Shown: positions 43,176 to 51,499, counted from the first letter of the stretch. The stretch is DNA of 64,000 nt from Crossiella sp. CA-258035 (GCF_030064675.1 NZ_CP116413.1:1583001-1647000), one strand, 5' to 3'. Made by a program: numbers and translations. The notes: generated from the sequence alone by a model not told the origin.

Positions 43176-43939
43176 GTGAGACTGATAGTCGAGGCTGGAT
43201 CAAGATCGCCGTGGACCTTCCCGACAGCCCGAAGCTCGCCCTGTTCGACGGTCCCGAGCATGGCTGGGCGTACGTCACGGCGCTGTGTCACGCAGGTCGC
43301 ACGGAGTCGGACGGGGTGTTCCCGGTCGCCCGGGTCCTGCGCCTGGCTGGGGTGAGCCAGGGGGTGGCTGATGACCTTGCGGAGGTGGGGCTGTGGCATC
43401 TGCCGGGACATGACTGTCCGCGGTGTCCTCAGCCGCCATCTGGGTGTGCCTATGTGCACGACTACCTGCGGCATCAGCGTTCTGCGGATGCCGCGAGGAG
43501 GGCTCGCGAGGCAGGTCGGAAGGCTGCTGCGACCAGATGGTCACATGCGGATCGCAATGCGAATCCTATGCGAACCGCATTGCCCGCCGCATGCGATCCG
43601 CAATGCGAACCGCAATGCGATTTCCATGCGAACCGCAATGCAGAGGTAGAGGTAGAGGAAGAGAAGAAGAAGACTTCGTCTTCTTCTGGGCGCGGGCGCA
43701 AGCGCCCAGCCGCACCCCTCCCCGAAGCCTGGATGCCAAACCCGGGTCATGTGAGCTATGCTCAGGAGCACCAGATCGACATGGAAAACGAAGCAGCAAA
43801 GTTTCAAGACCACGCAAAGTCGAAAGATCTGCGATACGTCGACTGGGACGCAGCGTTTCGAACGTGGCTTCGAAATCAAGTCACCTGGGCCAAACAGCGA
43901 TCCCCCACTCGTCAAGAGCCTCGCCTTTGGGAGCAGTGA
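43172..43939 (+). CDS. Replication initiator-like protein containing the phage origin
   Basis: 255 residues with a TTG start in a 4-bp overlap; no better start is seen upstream. The first 110 residues are winged-helix-like (RGWIKIAVDLPDSPKLALFD, then RVLRLAGVSQGVADDLAEVG) with Cys pairs CPRCPQPPSGC, and the last 75 form a helical domain as in phage replisome organisers. The 60-residue linker is encoded by the iterons and purine tract at 43545-43687 and is low complexity (CEPQC, EVEVEEEKKKTSSSS). It probably binds those repeats and recruits the helicase encoded directly downstream. Confidence 0.8.
   Translation: MSETDSRGWIKIAVDLPDSPKLALFDGPEHGWAYVTALCHAGRTESDGVFPVARVLRLAGVSQGVADDLAEVGLWHLPGHDCPRCPQPPSGCAYVHDYLRHQRSADAARRAREAGRKAAATRWSHADRNANPMRTALPAACDPQCEPQCDFHANRNAEVEVEEEKKKTSSSSGRGRKRPAAPLPEAWMPNPGHVSYAQEHQIDMENEAAKFQDHAKSKDLRYVDWDAAFRTWLRNQVTWAKQRSPTRQEPRLWEQ
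43545..43708. other. Candidate phage replication origin (iterons, purine tract, hairpins)
   Basis: Copies of ATGCGAnCCGCA start at 43545, 43557, 43568, (43579 degenerate), 43591, 43603, 43615, 43626 and 43638, i.e. every 11-12 bp and so on one DNA face. A purine tract of GAGGTA/GAAGAA repeats follows at 43642-43673, then a palindrome with 10-bp arms (43665-43674/43678-43687, TTC loop) and a second hairpin TGGGCGC/GCGCCCA (43687-43693/43702-43708). Lambda ori has the same order inside gene O. Confidence 0.75.
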
Positions 43940-45235
43940 ATGCCAGCCTACGACGTCGCCGCAGAAATGGCCCTTCTGGGTGCGGTGATGGCTAAAGGTG
44001 AGGAGGTGGGTCCGGTCCTCCTGTCCGTGCCCATTCAGGCATGGTGGGTTCCAAAACACCAAATGCTCGCTGGAGTTATCGGCGACATGCTGAACCGGGG
44101 TCAGGCGGTGGATCCCACGACGGTGACGAGCCAGCTCCAGGCAGACGGCAAGCTCACGTCAGAGCTGGGCGTATACGTGATCACCCTGTACCAAGCGATC
44201 TACATGATCCACCACGTCGAGTCCTATGCCGAGCGGCTGTGCTCCCTGTGGGCGCACCGGTCGATCCAGACCGGTGCGGTGAAGCTGCGGCAGCGGCTGG
44301 ACTCTGGCTGGGAGGATGGCGATGAGGCGGACTGGCGGCAGGCTCTCGCCGAGTTCCGCACGACCGTGGAGGACGCTGAGGCGATCGCGCGGGTGCCGAA
44401 CGCTGAGCCTCCGATGTCGATCGCCGAACTGCTGGAAGGCGAAGACCGGCATGACTGGCTGATCCCTGGTCTGCTGGAGCGGGGGGAGCGGTTCGTGCTC
44501 ACCGGCGGTGAGGGGATCGGCAAGAGCGTGCTTGCGTCGCAGATCGCGGCCTGCATGGCTGGTGGGTTGCACCCGTTCACGGGGAACCCTCTGGGGTCCC
44601 GGGGTTGGTCGTTGCGGGTGTTGATCGCGGACGCGGAGAACAACGAACGTCAGACCCGCAGGCGGTATCGGCGGATCATCCGGGTGGTGGATTCGGTGCG
44701 CGAGCAGCACGCCGTGTCCCGTGTGGACTGGCGGGATGTGATGCGGGTAGCTCTCCGCCCGGAAGGACTGGATCTGTTGTCCAACAGGGATGTTGCGTGG
44801 TTGGAGCATGCGGTGCAGGCGTCGTCACCGGATCTGCTGGTGCTGGGTCCGTTGTACCGGCTGCATCACGTCAGCGAGAACGACGCCGAGGCGGCCCGGA
44901 AGTTGCAGCATGTGATCGACGGGATCCGTGCCCGGCATGGGTGTGCGGTGTTGACGGAGGCGCACGCTGGGCATGCGACGAACCAGACGACCGGGGATCG
45001 GCTGATGCGGCCGGCGGGAACGTCGGCGTGGTTGCGGTGGCCAGAGTTCGGTTATGGGTTGCGGCGTAACAAGCACGATGACGGTCGGGAGCATCCGAAT
45101 CTGGTGGATGTGGTGGCGTGGCGTGGTTCGCGTGAGGAGCGGGCGTGGCCACAGAGTCTGGTTCGTGGCCATGACGGGTTGTTGCCGTGGCGTCCTGGTC
45201 CTGAGTACTACACGAATCTGGAGGTGGCGGCCTGA
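43940..45235 (+). CDS. Replicative helicase-like ATPase (DnaB N-domain plus RepA-type AAA)
   Basis: 431 residues. The N-terminal 100 residues match the DnaB primase-interacting domain ([16 protein letters not shown], then [11 protein letters not shown]). The RecA-like motor has Walker [11 protein letters not shown] (about 188-197), RVLIADAEN, and [10 protein letters not shown] as Walker B, of the RepA/AAA_25 type. Starts 1 bp after the initiator stop. Confidence 0.87.
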   Translation: MPAYDVAAEMALLGAVMAKGEEVGPVLLSVPIQAWWVPKHQMLAGVIGDMLNRGQAVDPTTVTSQLQADGKLTSELGVYVITLYQAIYMIHHVESYAERLCSLWAHRSIQTGAVKLRQRLDSGWEDGDEADWRQALAEFRTTVEDAEAIARVPNAEPPMSIAELLEGEDRHDWLIPGLLERGERFVLTGGEGIGKSVLASQIAACMAGGLHPFTGNPLGSRGWSLRVLIADAENNERQTRRRYRRIIRVVDSVREQHAVSRVDWRDVMRVALRPEGLDLLSNRDVAWLEHAVQASSPDLLVLGPLYRLHHVSENDAEAARKLQHVIDGIRARHGCAVLTEAHAGHATNQTTGDRLMRPAGTSAWLRWPEFGYGLRRNKHDDGREHPNLVDVVAWRGSREERAWPQSLVRGHDGLLPWRPGPEYYTNLEVAA

Positions 45236-45696
45236 TGGCTGGCGAAACTGTGATCACGGTGGTCGGGAACCTGGCCGCCGATCCGGAGCTGCGTTTCACC
45301 CAGTCCGGCACGGCCGTGGCGAGTTTCACCATCGCCTCCACGCCCCGCACGCTCGACCGCGCCAGCGGCGAGTGGAAGGACGGGGAGGCGCTGTTCTTGC
45401 GTTGTTCGATCTGGCGTCAGGCCGCTGAGAGCGTCGCTGAGTCGTTGACGAAGGGCACGAGGGTGATTGCCCAGGGGCGTCTGCGTCAACGCTCCTTCGA
45501 CACGAAGGAAGGCGAGAAGCGCACCGTCATCGAGTTGGAGGTCGACGAGATCGGCCCCTCGCTGCGCTACGCCACCGCGAAGGTGAACCGGGCTCAGCGT
45601 GATGGTGATGGGGCGAGGCAGTCCCAGTCGGCGGAGGACCCGTGGGGCGCAGCCCCGTCCGGTGGCGGCGGGTTCGTCGACGAGCCCCCGTTTTAA
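45235..45696 (+). CDS. ssb: Single-stranded DNA-binding protein
   Basis: 153 residues. OB fold beginning [18 protein letters not shown] with [18 protein letters not shown], a Gly/Ser/Gln linker and acidic tip VDEPPF, the partner-binding tail. Overlaps the helicase stop by 1 bp. Confidence 0.95.
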   Translation: MAGETVITVVGNLAADPELRFTQSGTAVASFTIASTPRTLDRASGEWKDGEALFLRCSIWRQAAESVAESLTKGTRVIAQGRLRQRSFDTKEGEKRTVIELEVDEIGPSLRYATAKVNRAQRDGDGARQSQSAEDPWGAAPSGGGGFVDEPPF

Positions 45697-45706
45697 GGAG
45701 CGCGTT

Positions 45707-45904
45707 ATTGCTTCTCGCCTTCTGGTGGTGGTGACGGCAACGATCGCGTGGTTCGTGGCCTTCTGGTACTTCGCTGCCCGATCCACGTTGCTCCTGTGGG
45801 TCTCTCTTGTCGGCTATGCGTTTCTGGTGGCCCTTGTCGTGGTTCTGGTCTATCCGCCGCGCGCTGCGCGACGTGAAGTGAAGAGAGGAGCATCTGGTGG
45901 CTGA
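45707..45904 (+). CDS. Two-span membrane protein with uncertain start
   Basis: 65 codons if initiated at ATT 45707, which is the only codon at proper distance (6 bases) from a strong AAGGAG at 45695; GTG at 45725 is the alternative but has no site. Two hydrophobic helices (about 8-22 and 26-48) then basic YPPRAARREVKRG. Overlaps the next gene. Confidence 0.5.
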   Translation: MASRLLVVVTATIAWFVAFWYFAARSTLLLWVSLVGYAFLVALVVVLVYPPRAARREVKRGASGG

Positions 45905-46163
45905 GAACTCCTGTAGCGGCTGCGAATCGCGGTGGGGTGGTCTAGGCCGTGCTCACTGCTCAGCGTGCCATCGCACGTTCTCCTCGGTCGCCCTCTTCGA
46001 CCGGCACCGGTCCTCAGTTGGTGAACACGGGGAGTGTCTGAACCCGGAGGAGATCGTGCACACGAGGACGGGTGATGTGGTCATGTTCCTCCGCAACGGG
46101 ATCTGGTCTGGACCGGAGCAGTCGGAGGAGTTGAAGGCACGACTCTGGGGGAAGGCCGCGTGA
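45897..46163 (+). CDS. FDxHR-type zinc-binding phage protein
   Basis: 88 residues from GTG 45897. CSGCESRW, CSACHRTF then FDRHRS, the spacing of the FDXHR putative zinc-binding family common in actinophages. Likely a C2H2-like finger. Confidence 0.8.
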   Translation: MAENSCSGCESRWGGLGRAHCSACHRTFSSVALFDRHRSSVGEHGECLNPEEIVHTRTGDVVMFLRNGIWSGPEQSEELKARLWGKAA

Positions 46164-46381
46164 TCACCAACCGGGACGTTGAAGACCATTGGGCGCATCC
46201 TCCGCGGCAACGGGTGTTCGACGGGGAGCGGGCTCTCGGTGTCCGGGCGGGTGACGGGAAGGTGCTGGTGTCTGTTGAGGACGGTGACGCTCTGGTGGCG
46301 TTCCTGCGGTTCACGCCGCGACAGGCGGATTTTCTGATGACTGCGTTGGGGATGGCGATCTGCGAGACGGAGAAGACATGA
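46160..46381 (+). CDS. Phage protein, unknown
   Basis: 73 residues, GTG start in a 4-bp overlap. Acidic beta-rich core DGKVLVSVEDGDALVAFLRF. No family. Confidence 0.6.
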   Translation: MITNRDVEDHWAHPPRQRVFDGERALGVRAGDGKVLVSVEDGDALVAFLRFTPRQADFLMTALGMAICETEKT

Positions 46382-46716
46382 GCGAGTACGGCGCTTCGGC
46401 GTACCTGGCGATGGCAGAGAACCTGCTTGATCACCCAGCTGAGGGCCGAGACCCAGCGCTTGCGTTGGTGAACATGGTGCGCGGCGTGGGGTACGCCCTG
46501 ATGGCTCAGCACAAGCAGCGGGACGAATGGGCACAGGAAGCCCTCGCGGTCCTGCGGGGCTCTGTGCGGGACGTCGGTCCGTGTGGGGCGGTCACTCCAG
46601 TTCTGTTCGACAAGCAGATGGTGGATTTCTGCAAGCTGCGCGCTGGGCACACGGGTATGCACGAGTCGGAGGCTGGTTCGGTGTGGCCGCCTGTGGAGGA
46701 GGAGACCGATGGCTGA
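46378..46716 (+). CDS. Phage protein, unknown
   Basis: 112 residues; helical N-half, C-half with CKLRAGHTGMHESEAGSVWP, a pattern shared with actinophage proteins containing CxL..GH..H motifs, possibly metal-binding. Confidence 0.63.
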   Translation: MSEYGASAYLAMAENLLDHPAEGRDPALALVNMVRGVGYALMAQHKQRDEWAQEALAVLRGSVRDVGPCGAVTPVLFDKQMVDFCKLRAGHTGMHESEAGSVWPPVEEETDG

Positions 46717-47032
46717 CGAAACTCCGGCTACCGTGGACCGAGCCACTGCGCTTCGGGCACTGCCGCAGAAGTGGCGTGAGGTTGGTGACCGCGAGGCCGG
46801 GTTCGGTGAAGGCGGGGCGGGCTACTGCAACGGTCTGTTTGACGCGGCCAACCAGCTTGAGGTGGTGCTCACCGCGCCTGCCCCGTCTCCGGTGTCCGAG
46901 GACGAGGTGCAGCGCGTCGCCGAGGCAATCCGGAGCACCTACCAGGCACTCGTCCTGGCGGGTGAATGGCATGGCGGGGAGTGGCGCGAGGTGGCCCGCA
47001 CCGCGATCACCGCCATGCGGAGCGCGCAGTGA
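46709..47032 (+). CDS. Phage protein with SPVSEDE-type module (paralogue B)
   Basis: 107 residues. The C-half APSPVSEDEVQRVAEAI ... WREVARTAITAM mirrors the 35751 protein, showing an intragenomic duplication 11 kb apart. N-half unrelated. Confidence 0.66.
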   Translation: MADETPATVDRATALRALPQKWREVGDREAGFGEGGAGYCNGLFDAANQLEVVLTAPAPSPVSEDEVQRVAEAIRSTYQALVLAGEWHGGEWREVARTAITAMRSAQ

Positions 47033-47583
47033 CTACCCGCATCGTCGGCCTGGACGTTTCGTTCACCTCGACCGGTGTCGCTCGCCTCGATCAAACCGGC
47101 AGCGGCTGGCGGCATCAGCTGTACCCGATCCGGACGGGCCCGCATCGCAAGGGAGATCCGTGGGCGCTGCTGGATCGCATGGAGTACATCCGCAGCGAAT
47201 GCGCGATCGCTACTGAGCACGCGGACCTGGTCGTCATCGAGGGGCCGTCGTTCTCGTCGGTGGGGGCGGCGTCGAAGGACCTGATGGGGTTGTGGTGGCT
47301 AGTGATTCACCGGCTGCGGCAGGCCCGGTTGGATGTGGCGGTGGTCCCGCCAGCGTCGTTGAAACGTTGGGCAACGGGGAAAGGTAACGCGGACAAGGCC
47401 GCGGTGGGGGTCGCGATCGGCCGGATCTGGCCCAATGTGGAACTGAGCGGTAACGACGTGGTGGACGCGTTGGGGCTGGCGTCGATGGGTGCCCAGTTGC
47501 TCGGGTTGGATGTGCCGTGGCAGGTCACGAAGTACCGCGATCTGGCAGGGGTGTGCCGTCCGGAGCAGGCTGATGCAGCGTGA
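47029..47583 (+). CDS. RuvC-like Holliday junction resolvase
   Basis: 184 residues from GTG 47029. RNase H fold with Asp9 in IVGLDVSFTSTGVA, Glu about 69 in LVVIEGPSF, and GNADKAAVGVAIGR plus GNDVVDALGLA near the end holding the last acidic pair. Expected to cut branched DNA during replication or packaging. Confidence 0.86.
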   Translation: MTTRIVGLDVSFTSTGVARLDQTGSGWRHQLYPIRTGPHRKGDPWALLDRMEYIRSECAIATEHADLVVIEGPSFSSVGAASKDLMGLWWLVIHRLRQARLDVAVVPPASLKRWATGKGNADKAAVGVAIGRIWPNVELSGNDVVDALGLASMGAQLLGLDVPWQVTKYRDLAGVCRPEQADAA

Positions 47584-47772
47584 TCAGTCGGGTTTCGGCG
47601 CTGGGGGACGTTTGGGCATGGTGGCTCCAGTTTCGCGGGTGAGCCAGGCGAGGAAGTCGTTGATGAGCTTGGCGCGGTCGGTGTGGAGTTCGGCTGCTAC
47701 ATGGGCGGCTTTGTCCCAGCGTTCGTCGGGTACGCGGACGCTGCGATGTTGGGTTTTGGGTGCGTCGGGCAT
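47584..47772 (-). CDS. Ribbon-helix-helix (CopG/Arc-like) regulator
   Basis: 62 residues from ATG 47772; longer upstream reading is not supported. Strand RSVRVPDERWDKAAHVAAEL followed by RAKLINDFLAWLTRET fits an RHH DNA binder; Lys/Pro tail. The only leftward gene inside the early module. The divergent intergenic region holds three copies of its likely operator. Confidence 0.8.
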   Translation of the reverse strand: MPDAPKTQHRSVRVPDERWDKAAHVAAELHTDRAKLINDFLAWLTRETGATMPKRPPAPKPD

Positions 47773-47787
47773 GTGATCAGCATACCT

Positions 47788-47858
47788 GGTGTACGTACAA
47801 GAAGTCGATGCGAGCAGTTGCGGTGTACGTACACCGGATGCTACGGTGTACGTACACC
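47788..47858. promoter_or_regulatory. Three palindromic operators in the RHH divergent region
   Basis: GGTGTACGTACAAG at 47788-47801 and GGTGTACGTACACC at 47822-47835 and 47845-47858. The 14-bp palindromes are separated by 34 and 23 bp and flank both divergent starts. They probably bind the RHH protein. Confidence 0.75.
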
Positions 47859-47875
47859 AATCGTAAGGAGTTGCT

Positions 47876-48154
47876 GTGACTAAGGCAGGCCAGCACGTGG
47901 AGGTTCTCTTTGCTGCGGCGCGAGCACATCTGGACCCGCACAACACCTGGGGGACCAAGATGGTCGACCACATCCGCACCGTGATCGCGGCCACGCTGAC
48001 CGATGGCGAACCGGTCGATGCTCGTGTGGTTGCCAAGGCAGTGTTCCGTGCGCTGGGTGCCCCGACAGAGCGCCCCGCCGGTCGGCAGACGGTCTATTTC
48101 GGCCGGATGGTCAGGGCCATCCAGCGTGCTCTGCCGGAGGCCGATCGCGGGTAG
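47876..48154 (+). CDS. Phage protein divergent from the RHH regulator
   Basis: 92 residues, GTG with AAGGAG 6 bases upstream. Soluble and basic (DARVVAKAVFRALGAPTERP). It is the first gene behind the triple operator, so it or genes after it are likely controlled by the RHH protein. Confidence 0.68.
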   Translation: MTKAGQHVEVLFAAARAHLDPHNTWGTKMVDHIRTVIAATLTDGEPVDARVVAKAVFRALGAPTERPAGRQTVYFGRMVRAIQRALPEADRG

Positions 48155-48236
48155 CGCAGCTGACCCGTTGGTGTCCTGTCGTGCACCCCGTCGGGGTGGG
48201 CGGCGGAATCTCAACGGATCAACGTGGGGAGTGTCG

Positions 48237-48413
48237 ATGTTCATCGCCGATGAGTTGAACAACATGGCCCGCCGATGCTCGCTGTCCGGTGACGAACTTC
48301 CGCGCCAGTGGGAGGTTCTCGCCCCGGCGCTGGGTGGCGGCTACATGCTGCGTCACGTGGTGACGAGCGAGGTTCGTCCGACGCTGCTGTCGGAGATGCG
48401 GAACCTGTACTGA
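48237..48413 (+). CDS. Small phage protein
   Basis: 58 residues; GGGGAG 5 bases before ATG. MFIADELNNMARRCSLSGDE. Unknown. Confidence 0.6.
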   Translation: MFIADELNNMARRCSLSGDELPRQWEVLAPALGGGYMLRHVVTSEVRPTLLSEMRNLY

Positions 48414-48454
48414 CTGGCATGAGTGTAGGCACCAACGCTACGGAGGAGACAGCA

Positions 48455-48652
48455 GTGAACGAGGATGTTCTGACGCAGTTCCGGATGTACCTGACCAATG
48501 AGATCCAGCACAACGAGGAGCTGCGCTCGTCGGAGGTCTCTCCGCTGCTGCGTGCAGCGACTCGGGGGCGCATCGTGGCCCTGCGTGAGGCACTGGAGGA
48601 GTTCGACAGCCTGATGGCTGCTCTGGCCTCGTCGGAGGTGACTGCATCGTGA
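48455..48652 (+). CDS. Helical phage protein
   Basis: 65 residues from GTG 48455, chosen for GGAGGAG 6 bases upstream over ATG 48419. Predicted helical hairpin (MYLTNEIQHNEELRSSEVSP and ALREALEEFDSLMAAL). Confidence 0.63.
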   Translation: MNEDVLTQFRMYLTNEIQHNEELRSSEVSPLLRAATRGRIVALREALEEFDSLMAALASSEVTAS

Positions 48653-48951
48653 GCGGTGGGAGCTACAACTACTTGTTCCTGCGGGACGTCGAGCCGTCCC
48701 CGACCGACCGTAACTTGCTGGCGATGGCTGCACGCTTGGAAGGTCTGACACCTGGAGGTTTCGCTGCTAGCAGGACTCGCCTGTTGTCTCAGAAGCTCCG
48801 CGAGGCCCAGGACCTGATCAAAGAGTTGGGCGTGGTGTGGCGTGCGGTCGAGTGGTGCGACTCGGGTGACTCGGATGAGGAAACCGCTCTGCGGAAGATC
48901 ACCGAGTATGAGCAGATGCATACCCGTGCTGCGATGGGTTCAGAGGAGTGA
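48649..48951 (+). CDS. Phage protein, unknown
   Basis: 100 residues. Opens VSGGSYNYLFLRDVEPSPTD, a start shared by small bacterial and phage proteins of unknown function; helical afterwards. Confidence 0.66.
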   Translation: MSGGSYNYLFLRDVEPSPTDRNLLAMAARLEGLTPGGFAASRTRLLSQKLREAQDLIKELGVVWRAVEWCDSGDSDEETALRKITEYEQMHTRAAMGSEE

Positions 48952-48953
48952 CT

Positions 48954-49070
48954 GTGTCGGATCGCAAGTGCTCGAAGTGCGGGAAGAACGAACCGGGTCC
49001 GGGCGGGATCCTCTGCCCGGGGTGCGCCGAGAAGATCCGCTGTGGCCTGCCTGGGCAGGTGTCCCAGTGA
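48954..49070 (+). CDS. 38-residue zinc-ribbon microprotein
   Basis: GTG 48954, stop overlapping the next GTG. KCSKCGKN and LCPGCAEKIRC form a four-Cys ribbon plus one extra Cys. Highly patterned despite its size. Confidence 0.58.
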   Translation: MSDRKCSKCGKNEPGPGGILCPGCAEKIRCGLPGQVSQ

Positions 49071-49447
49071 GCGAGGAGCCGTGGACGGTGCTGTTGCGGG
49101 CAGCGGATCTGGTCAACGAGCGTGACACCTGCCTCCCCGCAGGTCCGTGGTTCGCCAAGCACCAGCGTGTCTGGGCTGAAGATCTGGCAGGCCAGGAAGA
49201 GACCGTGGTGGAAGCGGACGCAGTCTCGTACGACGTCGCTCGGTGGATTGCGTTGCTGTCCCCGTCCGTTGCTCCCCACTTGGAGGCCCTGTTGCGGGAG
49301 ACGGCAGATGGCTGGGCGTCTGAAGCAGCCCGGCCCTTCTACTCGCAGGGCGGCGAGTTCCGCCGAGAGCACTGGTTTTCCCAGACGCTCCGACAAAGCC
49401 CGGAGTACCGGCTTGCCTTGGCGCTACTGGGAGAGGAGCAGGGATGA
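49067..49447 (+). CDS. Actinophage conserved protein
   Basis: 126 residues from GTG 49067. Middle region YDVARWIALLSPSVAPHLEA is typical of a family frequent in actinobacterial prophages; role unknown. Confidence 0.7.
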   Translation: MSEEPWTVLLRAADLVNERDTCLPAGPWFAKHQRVWAEDLAGQEETVVEADAVSYDVARWIALLSPSVAPHLEALLRETADGWASEAARPFYSQGGEFRREHWFSQTLRQSPEYRLALALLGEEQG

Positions 49448-50061
49448 CCGGGTTCATGGTTCGGGTGACGTCGTACGCCAAGACGGACACGAAGGAACCT
49501 CTGTGGCACCTGGAGCGCGCCACGGGTGTCGCAGAAGAAGACGGCGAGAAGCTGGGCCGCATGCCACTCGACGCAGCCGAGGTTGAGGCTGACCGGAGAC
49601 TGTCTGCCGAAGGTTTCTACCGGCTTGGCGGGTGGGAGCGAGTGGAGTACCCGTCGGGCGTGCCGCTGTCCAGGGCTTGGTATGCCCCTACTTCCGAGGA
49701 AGAGGCTTCTGCCCCGGAAGCAGCGTCCGGACTGTCCACGTGGGACAAGTACCAGGAGTGGTCGGCTGGTACGGCGATCTACAGCCATGGCACCGAGTCG
49801 GAGCAGTCGATGTACGAGGCCGGGAAGTTGGCCGCGGAGGCGGCTGAGGTGTTCCAGGTGGTCGCGAAGGCGTTCCGGGATGGCACTGACCCGGTGGAGG
49901 TTCGTCGTCGTCTGGTGGACGAACTGGGCGACTGCGCGTGGTACCTGGCGCAGATCCTCCGCCGTCACGGCATCCCGTTCGATGAGGTGCTGGACATGAA
50001 CCAGAAGAAGCTGGAACGCCGGCAGGCGAACGGAACCATCGGGGGAAGTGGTGAGCGGTGA
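49444..50061 (+). CDS. MazG-like nucleotide pyrophosphohydrolase
   Basis: 205 residues. A 95-residue N-terminal region of unknown fold precedes a MazG-like helical domain: EAGKLAAEAAEVFQVVAKAF, then DELGDCAWYLAQILRRHGIP and NQKKLERRQANG, containing the ExxE and DELxD metal sites. May hydrolyse non-standard or regulatory nucleotides, of interest with a DNA-modifying gene present. Confidence 0.84.
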   Translation: MTGFMVRVTSYAKTDTKEPLWHLERATGVAEEDGEKLGRMPLDAAEVEADRRLSAEGFYRLGGWERVEYPSGVPLSRAWYAPTSEEEASAPEAASGLSTWDKYQEWSAGTAIYSHGTESEQSMYEAGKLAAEAAEVFQVVAKAFRDGTDPVEVRRRLVDELGDCAWYLAQILRRHGIPFDEVLDMNQKKLERRQANGTIGGSGER

Positions 50062-50240
50062 ACACTACGCAGCCATGCGGATACCGGGCAAGCGGGCTCG
50101 TCTGTGTCGAAGACCAAGGCCACGAGGGTAGGCACTACACGGTCGACGGCGACATGAACGAGTACTCGTGGGATGACAACGAGATCACGATGACGATGAA
50201 CCCATTCGTTCGTGAGCGGGACGAGAGGAGGTCTCGGTGA
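50058..50240 (+). CDS. Small phage protein with CGYRxxGLVC motif
   Basis: 60 residues, GTG start. PCGYRASGLVCVEDQGHEGR with HYTVDGD resembles the Cys/His element at the end of the 32423 protein. Possible zinc binding. Confidence 0.6.
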   Translation: MNTTQPCGYRASGLVCVEDQGHEGRHYTVDGDMNEYSWDDNEITMTMNPFVRERDERRSR

Positions 50241-50437
50241 GCACAACGAACCGGTCGATCGGGAAGCATCTGGCTGGTGAGGCCGAGACGCGATGGCGGT
50301 CGATGCCTCCGGTGACTCCGGGGATGGAGTCTCGGGCTCGTCTGGCGGTGGCTGGTGCTGCTCGGGATGCGGCGGATTGCCGTCTGCTGCTAGACATGCT
50401 GGGGCTGTTGAACGAGGCCGTGAGGGACGCGGCGTGA
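50237..50437 (+). CDS. Small helical phage protein
   Basis: 66 residues, Ala-rich helix in the C-half; AGGAGGTCTCGGTG provides the ribosome site. Unknown. Confidence 0.58.
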   Translation: MSTTNRSIGKHLAGEAETRWRSMPPVTPGMESRARLAVAGAARDAADCRLLLDMLGLLNEAVRDAA

Positions 50438-50646
50438 CGATCGACGAGTTCGAGCCGTGGCTGATGCAGCTCCTCATCGCGAGTGGGGATGAGCGGATCG
50501 GCGAGGTGCGCCAGTTTGTGGGGTCGGGTGAGAGTTCCCGCCGCGGGGTTCGGGTCGACTGCAAGGACGGCGCGACCCTGTATCTGATGATTGTGCGTAC
50601 GTCTCCTCCGGAGCGGGGCGCACCCGGCGCGAGGAGCGCAGCATGA
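50434..50646 (+). CDS. Small phage protein
   Basis: 70 residues from GTG 50434; GVRVDCKDGATLYLMIVRTS strand pair. Unknown. Confidence 0.58.
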   Translation: MTIDEFEPWLMQLLIASGDERIGEVRQFVGSGESSRRGVRVDCKDGATLYLMIVRTSPPERGAPGARSAA

Positions 50647-50942
50647 CCAGTCTCAGCCGGACAGATCTTCGACACCGGATGCTCTGCGCCATCAAGGATG
50701 GCCAGGTATGGCGCTTTCGTACCTGGGATACCGCACGCCCGTTCGAGTACTGGTGGGGCGAGCGTCAGAAGCTAACCGCAGCGGAGGCTCGGTGCGTCGC
50801 CGATCTCTTCGCGAGTCGATTGATCGCCGATGGGCAACCAACAGGTCCTAGCGTCTATTCGGGTCAACCCATGCACCTCACGGGTGTCGGGGTAGAAACT
50901 CTGGGCAGCTGGCGTGGTACCGGTGACGAGGTGACCCCGTGA
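50643..50942 (+). CDS. Phage protein, unknown
   Basis: 99 residues; LTAAEARCVADLFASRLIAD helix in the centre. Adjacent to dNMP kinase with 4-bp overlap. Confidence 0.62.
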   Translation: MTSLSRTDLRHRMLCAIKDGQVWRFRTWDTARPFEYWWGERQKLTAAEARCVADLFASRLIADGQPTGPSVYSGQPMHLTGVGVETLGSWRGTGDEVTP

Positions 50943-51499
50943 TTGTCGGTATCTCTGGCTATGCTCAGTCCGGTAAGGACACTGCCGCGGTGGTGCTCGC
51001 CCCGTACGGTTGGCGCAGGGTTGCGTTCGCGGACGCCTTGAAGTCAGTTGCGTTCGAGTGCAACCCGTGGCTGATGTACGGGCGTACGGGCCGCGATCCA
51101 TTCCAGTTCAGGTTGGCTGGTGTGGTGGGTGGCTGCGGGTGGGATGAGGCGAAGACCCGCTACCCGGAGGTTCGTGAGTTCCTGCAACGGCTAGGTGTCG
51201 CGGCCCGTGAGTACATCCACCCGGATGTGTGGGTGAACGCGGCACTCGACAAGGCCAGCGAAGCGGACAACGTGATCGTCACGGATGTGCGGTTCATCAA
51301 CGAGTTTGATGCGATCAAAGCTAGGGGCGGGCGGGTCATCCGCGTTCACCGTCCGGGGGTTGGGCCAGCGAATGCCCACGTGTCGGAGACCGGCCTGGAT
51401 GGGGCGGTGTTCGACGCACACGTGCTCAACGACGGCGACTTGGGCTTGTACCGGTCGCGTCTACTCGATGTGATCGGCGAGGTACGCCATGCAGCTTGA
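50939..51499 (+). CDS. Deoxynucleoside monophosphate kinase
   Basis: 186 residues from GTG 50939. P-loop MIVGISGYAQSGKDTAA, then LQRLGVAAREYIHPDVWV and VIVTDVRFINEFDAIKARGG, the phage T5/actinophage dNMP kinase pattern. Supplies dNDPs for phage DNA synthesis. Confidence 0.87.
   Translation: MIVGISGYAQSGKDTAAVVLAPYGWRRVAFADALKSVAFECNPWLMYGRTGRDPFQFRLAGVVGGCGWDEAKTRYPEVREFLQRLGVAAREYIHPDVWVNAALDKASEADNVIVTDVRFINEFDAIKARGGRVIRVHRPGVGPANAHVSETGLDGAVFDAHVLNDGDLGLYRSRLLDVIGEVRHAA

Noticed and set aside
43545-43642. Regular short repeats resembling a CRISPR array
   Set aside because: Units are 11-12 bp, directly adjacent and without unique spacers; they fit origin iterons.
47772-48036. 88-residue N-terminal extension of the RHH protein
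   Set aside because: It would run through the triple operator and the divergent gene and has Cys/Thr/Tyr-rich junk composition; ATG 47772 gives a normal RHH length.
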